In this document: positions 24,867-34,900 of the stretch, piece after piece
Position numbering within the stretch: the first letter of the stretch is position 1
Layout of the letters: the number at the start of each line of letters is the position of its first letter
Made by a program: the position numbers and the translations under genes
From: Tanytarsus gracilentus
Taxonomy: Eukaryota; Arthropoda; Insecta; Diptera; Chironomidae
Direction: 5' to 3'
NCBI GenBank assembly: GCA_038502055.1
Contig: JAXRKN010000045.1
Location: 8,855,501-8,919,500, forward strand
DNA length: 64,000 bases
Notes under the pieces: generated by a model
Databases searched by the model: none
What the model was told of the DNA's origin: nothing
What the model saw: the letters and a program-made list of their open reading frames with translations, nothing else

Positions 24867-25908
24867 ATTTTGAAATGAATCTTCCTCCTTCTATGTAGTT
24901 TGAAAATGAAAATTATCAATTTAAGATTAAATTCTCGGTTGTTAACACTTTGAGAGTCAAACAACGAATCGCCAGCAAACAAAAAAAACATTAAATAAAA
25001 AAATTGAATTGCATGAAAACATTCACACAGCAATATATTTGCAATCATTAACCACATGTTTCTCTCTCGCCCACACACAAACACTTACACTACACTCTCG
25101 GTTTAAAATGTAAGAAAGCATCATCTTGGTACAAATTAATAAATTATTATGAAATGCACTTCTGATCGCAACAAAATTTATCACGAACTAAAAATTTAAC
25201 ACATTTCCCGTTCTGCGATGATCAATTGATTTTTTTCGTGGGTTTTGCAGATAAGATATGAAGGTGTTATCTCATGAAGGAAGGGGAGAGAGAAATTCTG
25301 ATTTATTTGCTCGGTTATGTGTGACAAGTTGATAAAAAGTTTTCTTCATCATGACCTACGACAATAATTTTTTCTATTGTGTGAAGTGTCATTAAATGTT
25401 TGATTTGGTTTTGTAAAATATGTGTCAGTCTGTCTGACTCAGACATGATAAAATTTGAATTTTAAGAATTTAAAAAAGAAAAAAGCAAAAAATGTGATTA
25501 AAATTTTTTTTAAATTTAACGATTAATATTTTTAAAAACCGTTAAAAAATTCAAAATCTAAGATAAAATAAAGCAAAATCATTAATTAAGATGGATCTTT
25601 TCCTTCACTATATTTTTACAATATTAAACTTAAATCTTCAAAGCTTAAAAGCTCATTAAAAATTAAAGTAATGTCTAGAGAAAGATTTAAAAACTGAGAT
25701 TTTTAATTTTTTGAGATTATTTAAAATTTTATTATCGTTTTACAATTAAATTTCGTTCAAAAAATCGCAAAGCCTTGAAAACGTTTTTTACAAGTTAAAA
25801 TAAATATGTTGCTCTTAAAATTTTCAAGATCACTCGATAACATCGATAAACATCACACTGAAAAATTTCAAAGAATGTATCAGAAATATATAAAAGTCTC
25901 AAAAATAC
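24867..25908. other. Spacer between guanine deaminase and SLC10 genes
   Basis: 5' flank of guanine deaminase and 3' flank of the SLC10 gene, AT-rich. A possible alternative last SLC10 exon, with acceptor ATATAG and coding 25607-25586 on the minus strand, would add seven residues after the donor at the SLC10 stop. No other gene is seen. Confidence 0.4.
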
Positions 25909-27272
25909 TCACGAGTTCATGCACTTTTTAATGAGGTAAAAAATCAACAGTGGAATTGGTGTCATTAGTGCAACTGAAACAGGTACAGCCGTTGTCATAT
26001 CTGCCATAGGTTGATCCAATGAAAATGTTAGTAAAAATACGGCAATGCCAATGTTTTGAATGCCAGTCTCGATAGAAATCGCAATACAGTCTGGCGATGT
26101 TTGTCTGAAAATCTTCGCTAAAAGAAATCCAAAAGAGAATCCGATCCATGGAAGGCCGAGACCGGCCACAACAATCTATGTAAAAAAATAGTAAATTTTT
26201 AATCAATAAGTAAAGTTTACAAACCTGCCATGAGAACAGTTGAAAAATATAAAAGTTCGTTATCAAGGCGAACACGATGATGAAAATAATCAGAAGAGCC
26301 GAAAGTGGTTTTAAAATTCGCACAAGAAATTTAGCGACTCTCGGTAAAAGTTTCTGAACTAAAACGCCAATCAGCACCGGTATGACGAATCCAACAGCCA
26401 TCAATGCAATTCTCACATATGGCACGCCTAAATTTGCTCTATCGAAAATCACCTTTCCAAGTGAAAAAATCCACAATGGCATCATCGCAAAAGCGGCAAT
26501 TGTCGAGAGTGTCGTCATCACTATTGAAAGATGAATATTTCCATCTAAAATCAAAGTCCACATGTTGCTTGCACCTCCACCCGGCGAAACACCAGTGAAA
26601 AATAGTCCGAGAGCCAATTCGGGTGAATTTGGAAAGAGAACGAGACCAAGAGCGAAGGAACATAATGGCATGAAAATGTATTGACAACTAAAGCAAATTA
26701 TCGGTCCGACGGGTCGTTTTACAATTCCTTTGACTGTGTCAATATCCAAGGCAGCACCGAAATTGATAAAAAGTACAGAAACTAAAATAATCACGGTGAG
26801 CGTAAAAAGCTTGTCGACGATGCGTTGAGGACGTAAAATTGTTACACTAACAAAGTTTTTGGATTTTTCGGCGGTTCCATTTGGTTGATTGAGAGTTACA
26901 TAGACATTTGATCTTCCTATAAAATTATTTTTATTTTCAAAAAATTCTTTGAACTCAATAATTACCCAAAAATATTCCACTAATTGTGAAATTTCTACTC
27001 CAACTTTCGTTAATTTGAATCCATTTAGAATTTTGATCATTTCCGATGCCGACTAATTTCACGTCGTCACTCTTAAGTTGAATTAAATTATTTTCACCAT
27101 TTGTGAAATTTTTGATCACATTTTCAGGTAATTCCGATAAGATCACTTGAACATTTTGTTGATCGCCAAATTTTAAGATCGCGTTGATTGGTTCAAAATT
27201 CACTTTCCAACCGATTACAGAATTAATTAAAATTAATATCACCAACAGGTGTTTAAACCCATTCAAACACAT
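25909..27272 (-). CDS. SLC10 (sodium/bile-acid cotransporter family) protein with N-terminal ectodomain
   Basis: A polytopic transporter of the bile acid:sodium symporter fold, closest in layout to SLC10A3/A5 proteins, which carry an extracellular N-terminal domain. Exons 27272-26966, 26916-26225 and 26175-25909 give about 421 residues. A signal peptide (MCLNGFKHLLVILILINSV) leads into about 130 lumenal residues with several N-x-S/T sites. The membrane core follows with GAALDIDTVKGIVKRPVGP, LGLFFTGVSPGGGASNMWT and SIETGIQNIGIAVFLL, the family's two crossing motifs. The start is the first in-frame ATG; an upstream out-of-frame ATG at 27339 opens a 12-codon uORF. The stop TGA overlaps a donor (TC|GTGAGT), so a different short tail is possible. 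Substrate unknown. Confidence 0.9.
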
Positions 27273-28580
27273 CTCAACTCGATAAAGTTTTGCCAGAGAC
27301 TCAACACAGAATGAAACTTTTCTGATAAATGCCGAACATGACAATTGAAGTAATTTTTACTTCACGCTATGTCACAAAATATAAATGTATGAATGTCGCG
27401 TTGTCTGATAGACTTCACAATTGACCCCCGGCAACCTTGAGCACATCTAATTGCGAGAGAATTTATGTGTCACAACTTTGATTCAATTTAGAGATAAAAA
27501 GTTAATGGTTTGCAAAAAAATTATTCAAATTATAAAAATTTTAGAAGCTCAACTGATCTTGCGGATATCACAGACGAAACTGAAACGTGTTGAAGCACGC
27601 AAGTGATCGTAAAAGTTCTCTTTAAAATACATTAAATAAAAAATCTGGAACACATTATGGAAAATGTCGCAACGTCATTTTTGCATGTTAACGAGTTTTG
27701 ACGTTCATTATCGTGTTGCGAGTAGTTTTTAATTTTTATTTGAAACTTGAATTTTTCCTTGTTTTTTCGAAAAAAATATTATTTTTAAAAATATTTTGGC
27801 GATGAGAAGAAAAAGCATCCAAATGACAGTTAAATTTGCCACAAATTCAAATTTAAAGCTTTGTCCTTTGAATGCAACAAAAATCATCTAATTAAGCTTT
27901 ATGAAAATCACAAATAATTTTTGAAAAATAACCGTCAAATTTACCTATGATAAATCTTCTGGTTTTCATAATTTTTTCTCACAAATATTTTATTTCAATT
28001 TTTCTTTTGAGGTTATCGAAACCACAAAATCTAAGTTCGCTTCTGTTTCCCTTTAAAAAAATCATGCATGCGAAATAATTCAATTATCTCTTCACCTCGA
28101 TGTATCAATGAGTCTCTCTTTTGTCCATTCACTCAAAAAATTGTTTATTTTCACAACAAGGAGAGAAAATTCGAGAGACACAATCATAGACACAATCCAA
28201 TATGGCAAGGATGAGAGTCAGGGAGAAAAAGAGAAAATTCTTCCACATCACTTGTCTAAGGCAACAATAAACTTTTCACTATAAAAGCACATCGAGAGAC
28301 TCACTTTTCGCATCATTCTCATTTGGATTTTCGTCTTGTTCACTTGTTGAATGTGTGTCAATAAAGGAAAGATAAGTTGTGGATAATAAAAATAGAAGTG
28401 CAGTGGTGGGGGTTGAACTGAGTTTTGGCTGTGCATGGCTGTTGATAAAAATAACAATTATTGATAATCTTTATATATCCGCGCTCATGTAAACGTTTTT
28501 ACATCTTCACAAATATGATTAAAGATTTTTACTAAGAAAAATTAAATAATTTAATTTTGAGTGAGCAATAGTGCTTCAAT
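27273..28580. promoter_or_regulatory. Divergent intergenic region, SLC10 / SLC18
   Basis: 1.3 kb between divergent genes, presumably both promoters. A short uORF for SLC10 starts at 27339. TATATA near 28470 lies about 110 bases before the SLC18 start codon. No gene is seen. Confidence 0.4.
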
Positions 28581-30704
28581 ATGGATAGTGATTACTCAAA
28601 AAACCGTTTTGCATTGACGGCAATTATTTATGCGACACTGCTGCTGGACAATATCCTGTTGACAGTCATTGGTAATTAGCCTTTTAATTATGATTAATAA
28701 GGAGGAGTGTTAAGGACGAGACACTCGGACAAAAATTATATTTAATTGAGATTTTTTAAACGTTATAAAAAATCCGTTATTTAAAATAATTTAAAAAGTC
28801 ATGTAAAAAAAATTAATGTCTTTTTATAAGTTTTTTTTTCACTTCCGTTAAAATTTCAACACACTCAAAAAAATAAAAAATGTCCGAGTGTCCAACCCCT
28901 TTTTTCTTAGTGAATCATTAATAAATTTTCCATCCACTTCAGTTCCCATCCTACCGGATTATCTCGCATCATTTTCTTCTAAGAATTCATCAACTGGCAT
29001 TCCATCGAGTGTGATATATAAGAATTTCGACCTTCACTATCTGCCCAACACAATGTTAAATTCGAAGCATCCGGTTGCAGGAAATTCAATTATTAAAAAT
29101 GCAACGAGGGAATTTGTGAACACCCAAGAGGTAGCAGTGAATGAGGAGATTATGGACAATGGTAAAGTGGGCATGCTTTTGGCAATGAAAGCTTTCATGC
29201 AGCTTTTCTTCAATCCAATTGTGGGAAATTTGAGTGGAAAGTTTGGATATACGAGCATCATATTCTTCGGCACAATCAACCTGTTGCTGGCGTCGTTGAG
29301 TAAGATGAAAAATTTAGAAAAGCTTTCCAAAATTTAAATCAATAATTTTATCTAGTTTTTGCACTCGGCGATTCATTTTTGATTCTCCTAATTGCACGTG
29401 GAATTGAAGGCATTGGATCAAGCTGCATTAACGTGTGCGGAATGTCACTCATCGCTCACTTGTATCCCGAAGATCAGCAGCGCAGTAAAATCATGGGTGT
29501 CATTTTAGGGTCGATTGCACTCGGCGTTCTGTGTGGGTATCCACTTGGAGGATTTTTGTACGATTTTGTCAGTGAATCTGCACCATTCATCATCATTTCT
29601 GCATTCCTCTTCATTAATCTCGCTTTTCAACTCACATTCTTCGATTTGACACATAACGAGGTGACGATATTCGAGCACATGTTGGAAAATCGATAAATTT
29701 TTCTCTCTCTTACTTTTCAGTGTGAAGTCAATGGCGAGGAAAATCGAATTGTAAGGGAAGGCTCATCGAGATGGCTTCAATTACTTTCGAATAAATTGAT
29801 TTTCTGCATTGCGCTTGCGATTTGGCTTTCGACGTCAGCTATGGCGGTTTTGGAACCTCTTCTGCCAATTTGGTTGATTGAGCAGTTGCGGCCAAAAAAA
29901 TGGCAACTCGGAACGGTCTTCATTCCGGACTCGATGGGATATTTCATTGGAACAAATTTCTTTGGCTCATTTTCGTTTAAAGTGGGACAAATTAAGATGT
30001 CTGTGTTAGCGATTATGGTTGTTGGAATTGCCTGTGTGATCATTCCGGAAGCTAAGAGTGTCTCGAGTCTCATTCTACCGCACTTTTGTCTAGGTCTTGG
30101 TATTGGAATTTTAGACACTTCTTTAGTTCCTTATTTAGCGAGACTAACTGATGCAATTATGCTGCAAAATGGTGAAGAAAATCTTGATAGTGAGGACATT
30201 GCATCGAATTATGGAAGTGTTTATGCAATTCAACAAACGGCTGTTAGTTTAGCTTATTTGATTGGTGAGTTTGAAAAAGATAGAATTAATTTTTTTCAAT
30301 AAATTTTTGTTATTTTTTCAAGTTCCATTTCTGGCTGGAGAATTGGTTCATACTATGGGCTTTCCAATGATCATGAGACTCCTTGGCTTCTGTAATTTTA
30401 TCTATGGACCAATTTTACTGTTTATCACAATGAGAACAAATCTAAATGTGAGTTGGCAAAAAATTAAGATGAAAATGAAAGAAACGAGAACTTTTTTGAA
30501 TTTTAAAATTTTAAAAATTTCGAATTTTTGTAACGGTTTTAAATTTACAAATTTTCATAAAAGCTCTTGTTTCCTTCCTTTTCTTAAATTACATTAAATT
30601 TTATTATTTATTTTTAGAACATGACAACTAAACATCCTGATTTACTGTTGAAAGAGACAAATCCAAACTACAGGCAATTTTATAACTATAATTCAATTGA
30701 TTAG
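28581..30704 (+). CDS. SLC18 vesicular amine transporter relative (portabella/VMAT-like)
   Basis: An MFS transporter related to VMAT and VAChT, which load neurotransmitter into vesicles by proton exchange. Six exons, 28581-28671, 28943-29299, 29356-29660, 29721-30264, 30323-30447 and 30618-30704, give about 502 residues. TM1 reads LLLDNILLTVIVPILPDYL with the conserved Asp. A glycosylatable lumenal loop follows, then MKAFMQLFFNP (TM2 Lys), LLIARGIEGIGSSC, and GILDTSLVP (TM10 Asp). In TM11, SVYAIQQTAVSLAY has Gln where VMAT and VAChT have the essential Asp. This suggests the third insect SLC18 member, portabella, rather than Vmat or VAChT; its substrate is not established. Intron 1 holds an inverted-repeat element. 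Confidence 0.85.
28720..28892. mobile_element. Candidate MITE-like element with 12-bp terminal inverted repeats
   Basis: GACACTCGGACA at 28720-28731 and its exact reverse complement TGTCCGAGTGTC at 28881-28892 bound about 170 bases of AT-rich non-coding DNA. It sits inside SLC18 intron 1, which at 271 bases is far longer than that gene's other introns. The interior has GTTATAAAAAATCCGTTA (28762-28779). No obvious target-site duplication was found, so the true boundaries and mobility are uncertain. Confidence 0.5.
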
Positions 30705-30820
30705 ACACGCACTCATCTAAATGACATCATAATCATATAATGTGAAACATATTGAAGCATGGATAAAATAAAGGATGTAATTATTGGAGTGGAAAGCATT
30801 AATTGCTAATGTATAAAATA

Positions 30821-32841
30821 TTAACGGTTAATTTGAAATAATTTTCTCCAATTAATTCTTCTCAAATTTCCAATCAAAATCTCAATCAAAAAAACGCAAA
30901 TTGAAATAGTCAAAAGATCCGCCCAAAGCATGAAAATTGTCGAGATTTGCTTCAATGTAATTTCACCAGTGTTTCCTTTAATCTCATGAATACCCTCGGC
31001 CATCCAACGAATTCTTTTCACATCACGCTGCGTAATTTTTGCTAAATTATACTGAAACTGTGGAATTCCTGCGGCGTTAATTTCAAGCTGAAGCTGACCC
31101 ATCGCCGTTAACATTGGAAGAGTTTTCCGAATTGCCATCGATGAAAAGTAGCTGTATGATGATTTTGTGTATGCAACTTTGTCATCTCCAAGAGCACTTA
31201 AGAATTCAGTGAATTCAAGTGAGGTTAAAACTGCTATGCGTCTTTTAACAATGCTCTCAATAAATGCCATCCCATTTCTAACGCTGTCAGCATGCACGTC
31301 CGCTCTCGTGTTATCAACTTTTTTAATAATTTTCTGAATTAAACGATGAGATTTTGGAATGTGAAAATCTTCCTTGCCATCGACTTTAAAAAGCATGGTT
31401 AAGGATGTCGGAATTTTTATCTCAAAATCACTTCCGAGAAGTTCTTCAATGGTTTGAATATCCTTAAGGACTGTGTTGCCATAGAGGAATTCGGTGATTT
31501 TACCCGCGAAAATATTTCCAAGAACAAAGCAAACCAGAACAAAAGAATTGACGATGAACTTCGATGGCCATCTTGGAGGAAATTTCACGGATACGAAAGT
31601 TAAAATAGCCAAAAAGTTAACATAAATTTTAATCAAAAAATTTAAGCTTCTTAATTTTGAATTGCCGGAAATTTCGATTAAAAAAATTATTCCAGGAAGA
31701 ATCAAAAAGAGGACAATCATAATCGTGTAAATTCTTGAGTCCACAAATTTGTAATAATTTTGAATCATGTTCATTTCACTCCACTGCTTTTTAGGAAACA
31801 CGAAAATAAAATGAGTCATTGTGATTGGCGGCAACATCAGCATGTTGGATGTCTCATAGTCGATTACTAACTTTCCATTCCCTGTGGATTAAAATGGTTA
31901 ATTTTAGAAAAATCTGATTAAAATAAATTTTTACCTGCCATGTCAGCTCTTTCGTATTCAAGCATGCCTAACGACCCCGTGAACGTTCCATTGTCCATTC
32001 GATATCCATAATTTTCATTGTCTGGCGAAAACACAAATTTTATTGTGAAATTGAATTTTTCAGCAAATATTTTAAGAATTTCGCCGTCAGTCAGTTCGAG
32101 GGACTCAGGATTGAATTTTTTATCAACTTTCGCTCGCAAATAAGCTTTGAAGTAGAAAATTCTCATCGGATTTTTATTCCATTGTAAAAATCTCTTTTGT
32201 TCGAATAATTTTAATTCTTTCGTGTGAGTTTCATTGAATGAAAATTTTATTATTTTGGGTCCATGAGCTGCAAGCATGTGACTTGTAAAGATTTCAATTT
32301 CAGGTGAATTTTCGATGAAACTTTTTGCATCGGTGATGTAAAGTCGACAAAGTTGAAATTTTTCATTTACTTGCTCGAAAATTTGTGAAATGTTTTCAAC
32401 GTCAAAATTTCTTAAAATTGCTAATAATTTCTGCTTTGGATTGTTATCGAGTATTTTAGGAAAAACTTTAGTGTAAAATTGCTCTAACGTTCCTAACGAA
32501 ATCGCAGAGTTTCGACTCTCAAAATCTGTATTTTCATTAAATTCCTTTCTTCCTTTCACAAGCCTTAAATCACCTACAAAAACCGGAATGTGATTTGCTG
32601 TGATAAATTCCGATGTTTTGAGCGGTCCTTCGTTGTCGATTATTAAAAGCGTATTTCGATCCTTAATTGAGTTTGAAATTAATTTTTTAAATCGAGATAC
32701 TTAAAATAGAAAACTCACCCCAAAAGCATTTACGAGATTTTCGATGACAGGATTTTTTTGTGAAATCGGCTTCAAAAACGGAAAATCAGCATGAAGAAAA
32801 TTTGATAAACTCAAAATTATTAAAACTTTCACAAAAATCAT
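30821..32841 (-). CDS. Divergent ionotropic receptor (IR) a
   Basis: A chemosensory ion channel related to ionotropic glutamate receptors. Exons 32841-32719, 32661-31935 and 31881-30821 give about 636 residues. A signal peptide (MIFVKVLIILSLSNFLHA) leads into an N-terminal region of about 190 residues, then the S1 ligand-binding half with LTDGEILKIFAEKFNFTIKF and NGTFTGSLGMLEYERADMAG. TM1 is near IYTIMIVLFLILPGIIFLIE. The pore/TM2 segment includes PPRWPSKFIVNSF and GNIFAGKITEFL. S2 and a final TM (IFMLWADLLTISICVFLIE) end it. The usual glutamate-binding Arg and Asp are not evident, as in divergent IRs. It is paralogous to the receptor at 34.9-37.1 kb. Convergent with SLC18, with only 116 bases between stops. 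Confidence 0.85.
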
Positions 32842-33100
32842 TTTTTCGACTTTTCTTTTCAATCGCACTTGAAGAATGGACACGAAAATTTCTCGAAGCT
32901 TTTTTATAAATGTTTTGAAAATAATTGAAAGTAAACAATTTTTTTATCGTGATTTTGATTAAGAAATCTTTTGTTAGACGTACTAAGCCGAAATTCAATT
33001 TGTTTCACATTTTCCTCCACTAAAATAATCCCAATTTTTAATTTCTCGAGAAAATTTTATTTATATGCTTGGAAAATAAAAAAATACATGAAGATAAATT

Positions 33101-33535
33101 TTATGCATCGCTTGTGAAAGTTTTCAACCAGAAAACATATCTGTGGCCACTTTTAACCACCAACGTGTCAATACCAAAATCACTCAAGTTATCAGCATTT
33201 GGTGGAGTGAAAATGTTATTGATGTCGTAAAGCATCCAATATTTATTTGCTGCTGAATCTTGTGCCACGCCTCCGATCGATGTCACAAAACGACCCCACG
33301 GATCGGAAGTTTGATACTCAAATGCAAATCTTGAATCTTTTTCTGCTGCTTTGACCATGACATCGTAGAAAAATGAACCTTCGGGAACGACCAAAAATCT
33401 CGAATAGTAATTTTTATCGTTGTAAACTGTGTACAAAACCAAAACTCTTCCGAAGATCCCATCACCTGGTGGAATGACACTGCTTTGACTATAGCCAAAG
33501 GTACAAATTATTAAGACAAAAATTAAACTTTTCAT
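33101..33535 (-). CDS. Secreted DUF4430 (transcobalamin beta-domain-like) protein a
   Basis: A single-exon secreted protein of 144 residues. The start is the ATG of MKSLIFVLIICTFGYSQ, a clean signal peptide; the open frame runs a few codons further up but lacks an ATG. The mature part is one DUF4430-like domain: GSFFYDVMVKAAEKD, FAFEYQTSDPWGRFVTSIGG, NKYWMLYD and SGHRYVFWLK. The same fold forms the cobalamin-capping half of vertebrate transcobalamin and intrinsic factor (family knowledge). The larger helical half is absent, so cobalamin binding cannot be assumed. It is a paralogue of the next gene and lies between two IR genes on the same strand. A TATA/initiator promoter sits 37 bases above the start codon. 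Confidence 0.85.
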   Translation of the reverse strand: MKSLIFVLIICTFGYSQSSVIPPGDGIFGRVLVLYTVYNDKNYYSRFLVVPEGSFFYDVMVKAAEKDSRFAFEYQTSDPWGRFVTSIGGVAQDSAANKYWMLYDINNIFTPPNADNLSDFGIDTLVVKSGHRYVFWLKTFTSDA

Positions 33536-33568
33536 TTTTTGTTCTTCAACGCACAATTATTAAAATAG

Positions 33569-33605
33569 GAATGATGAAGTGATCTGGTTGCTAGCTCATT
33601 TTATA
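33569..33605 (-). promoter_or_regulatory. Core promoter of DUF4430 gene a
   Basis: Minus-strand TATAAAA (33605-33599) is followed by TCACTTCAT and an initiator TCATTC (33574-33569), with A at 33572, 33 bases below the TATA start. The leader would be about 37 bases. The arrangement parallels that of DUF4430 gene b. Confidence 0.6.
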
Positions 33606-33929
33606 CTCTTAACTGTTTTGAGGTTTTTTTTCACAAATTCTACGTGTTATTTTTAGTGTTATTTATTATTTAATTGTTATATTTTTTAAGATTGCAATTG
33701 TTTATCTTCTTACTTGAGTTTTATCAGTTATTTTTATATGAACAAAAATACAATAAATTAATCCAGCTTAGATCCACAATTTTCTGAAAAAAAAATAACA
33801 AAAAGCTTTAGCTTAGTTTTATTTACACGAGAGGACGCAAATTAATATTTTAAAGAAGTTTTAAAAGAGCTTTTATTTTTCACACTTGAAATTTACGAGG
33901 GAGAATCAACTCCAATTTTTTGATTTCTT

Positions 33930-34370
33930 TTACAAATTTTGGAGCCAAAAAATGTAACGATGACCATTCTGAATAACCAATGAATCGACTCCAAACTCAC
34001 TCATATCATCGCGTCCTGGTTTGGTGTTGATGTGATAATTTTCCATATCATAAAGAAGCCAAAATTTGTTGGCATCTGCATCTTGTGAAAATCCTCCAAT
34101 TGATGTGATAAAACGACCCCATGGATCTGAAGTTTGATACTCAAAAGTAAAACGATTGTCTTCTTTTGCTGCTGCAACCATCACATCGTAGAATACTGAG
34201 CCCTCACGAACGGTAATAAACTTTGAGTAGGAAGATTTTCCTGCCCAAACTGAGTAAAGAACTCGAACTTTACCATTTTCTTGTTCAAGTGGTTTCTCAT
34301 CTGGTCTTATGGCATTGCCATAAGTCAAGCTGACAGCACAAAAAATGAAAAATATAATTAAACTTTTCAT
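33930..34370 (-). CDS. Secreted DUF4430 (transcobalamin beta-domain-like) protein b
   Basis: A single-exon secreted protein of 146 residues starting MKSLIIFFIFCAVSLTYG (signal peptide). The DUF4430-like core repeats that of the neighbour: VREGSVFYDVMVAAAKED, FTFEYQTSDPWGRFITSIGG, NKFWLLYDMENYH and NGHRYIFWLQ. The two proteins are clearly a tandem duplication, with identical stretches at EYQTSDPWGRF and SIGG. The mature proteins carry no cysteines I can see that would make a disulphide scaffold. They act outside the cell by inference. The ligand is unknown; a small hydrophobic or corrin-like molecule is only suggested by the fold. Confidence 0.85.
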   Translation of the reverse strand: MKSLIIFFIFCAVSLTYGNAIRPDEKPLEQENGKVRVLYSVWAGKSSYSKFITVREGSVFYDVMVAAAKEDNRFTFEYQTSDPWGRFITSIGGFSQDADANKFWLLYDMENYHINTKPGRDDMSEFGVDSLVIQNGHRYIFWLQNL

Positions 34371-34394
34371 GTTTGCTTTTAAGTTCTGTAACAA

Positions 34395-34431
34395 AAATGA
34401 AGTGAAATTTTATAAAACGATTGAATTTATA
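34395..34431 (-). promoter_or_regulatory. Core promoter of DUF4430 gene b
   Basis: Minus-strand TATAAAT (34431-34425) is followed by TCACTTCAT and an initiator TCATTT (34400-34395), with A at 34398, exactly 33 bases down. A second TATAAAA lies at 34414-34408 and could serve a start nearer 34387. Confidence 0.5.
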
Positions 34432-34900
34432 GTGAATTTTTATTATGTCATTTTGTACTAATTAATTAGGTTTACATAAGTGGTTATCAATAAAATTGTT
34501 TTTGCAATTGATAAGATACAAGGGAAGGTGGCTTTCCCTAATAGACAAATTGCAAGCAAATCATGCAATTGTTTAAACATTTGCATGCAAATTTCATGAA
34601 AAACGTGAGTTTTGTCTGCTAGGGTTTGAAATTTGAATTCTTAAAACTTTTGCATTACTCACTTAATCTTTGGGTAGAAAATAAAGTTTTATTAAAGTAA
34701 TTTTTAAATGTGAAGTGCTGCCGTCGAGTGAGAAGTCTTGTTTCCTCAATCGCTCCAGCAAAAAATCCCCTTTTACGTTTCTTAATAACTTTTTCTTCGA
34801 AATCCATTATCACACTCTTGTCGTGACAAAAAAATGAACAAAAATATTTCATATTGTGACAATCAATATTCAGAGAGTGATCAATACTCAGAGTAAATGT
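34432..34900. other. Spacer between DUF4430 gene b and IR b
   Basis: AT-rich 5' flank of DUF4430 gene b and 3' flank of receptor b. A short open frame on the minus strand here (34655-34852) has no family features. No gene is called. Confidence 0.4.
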
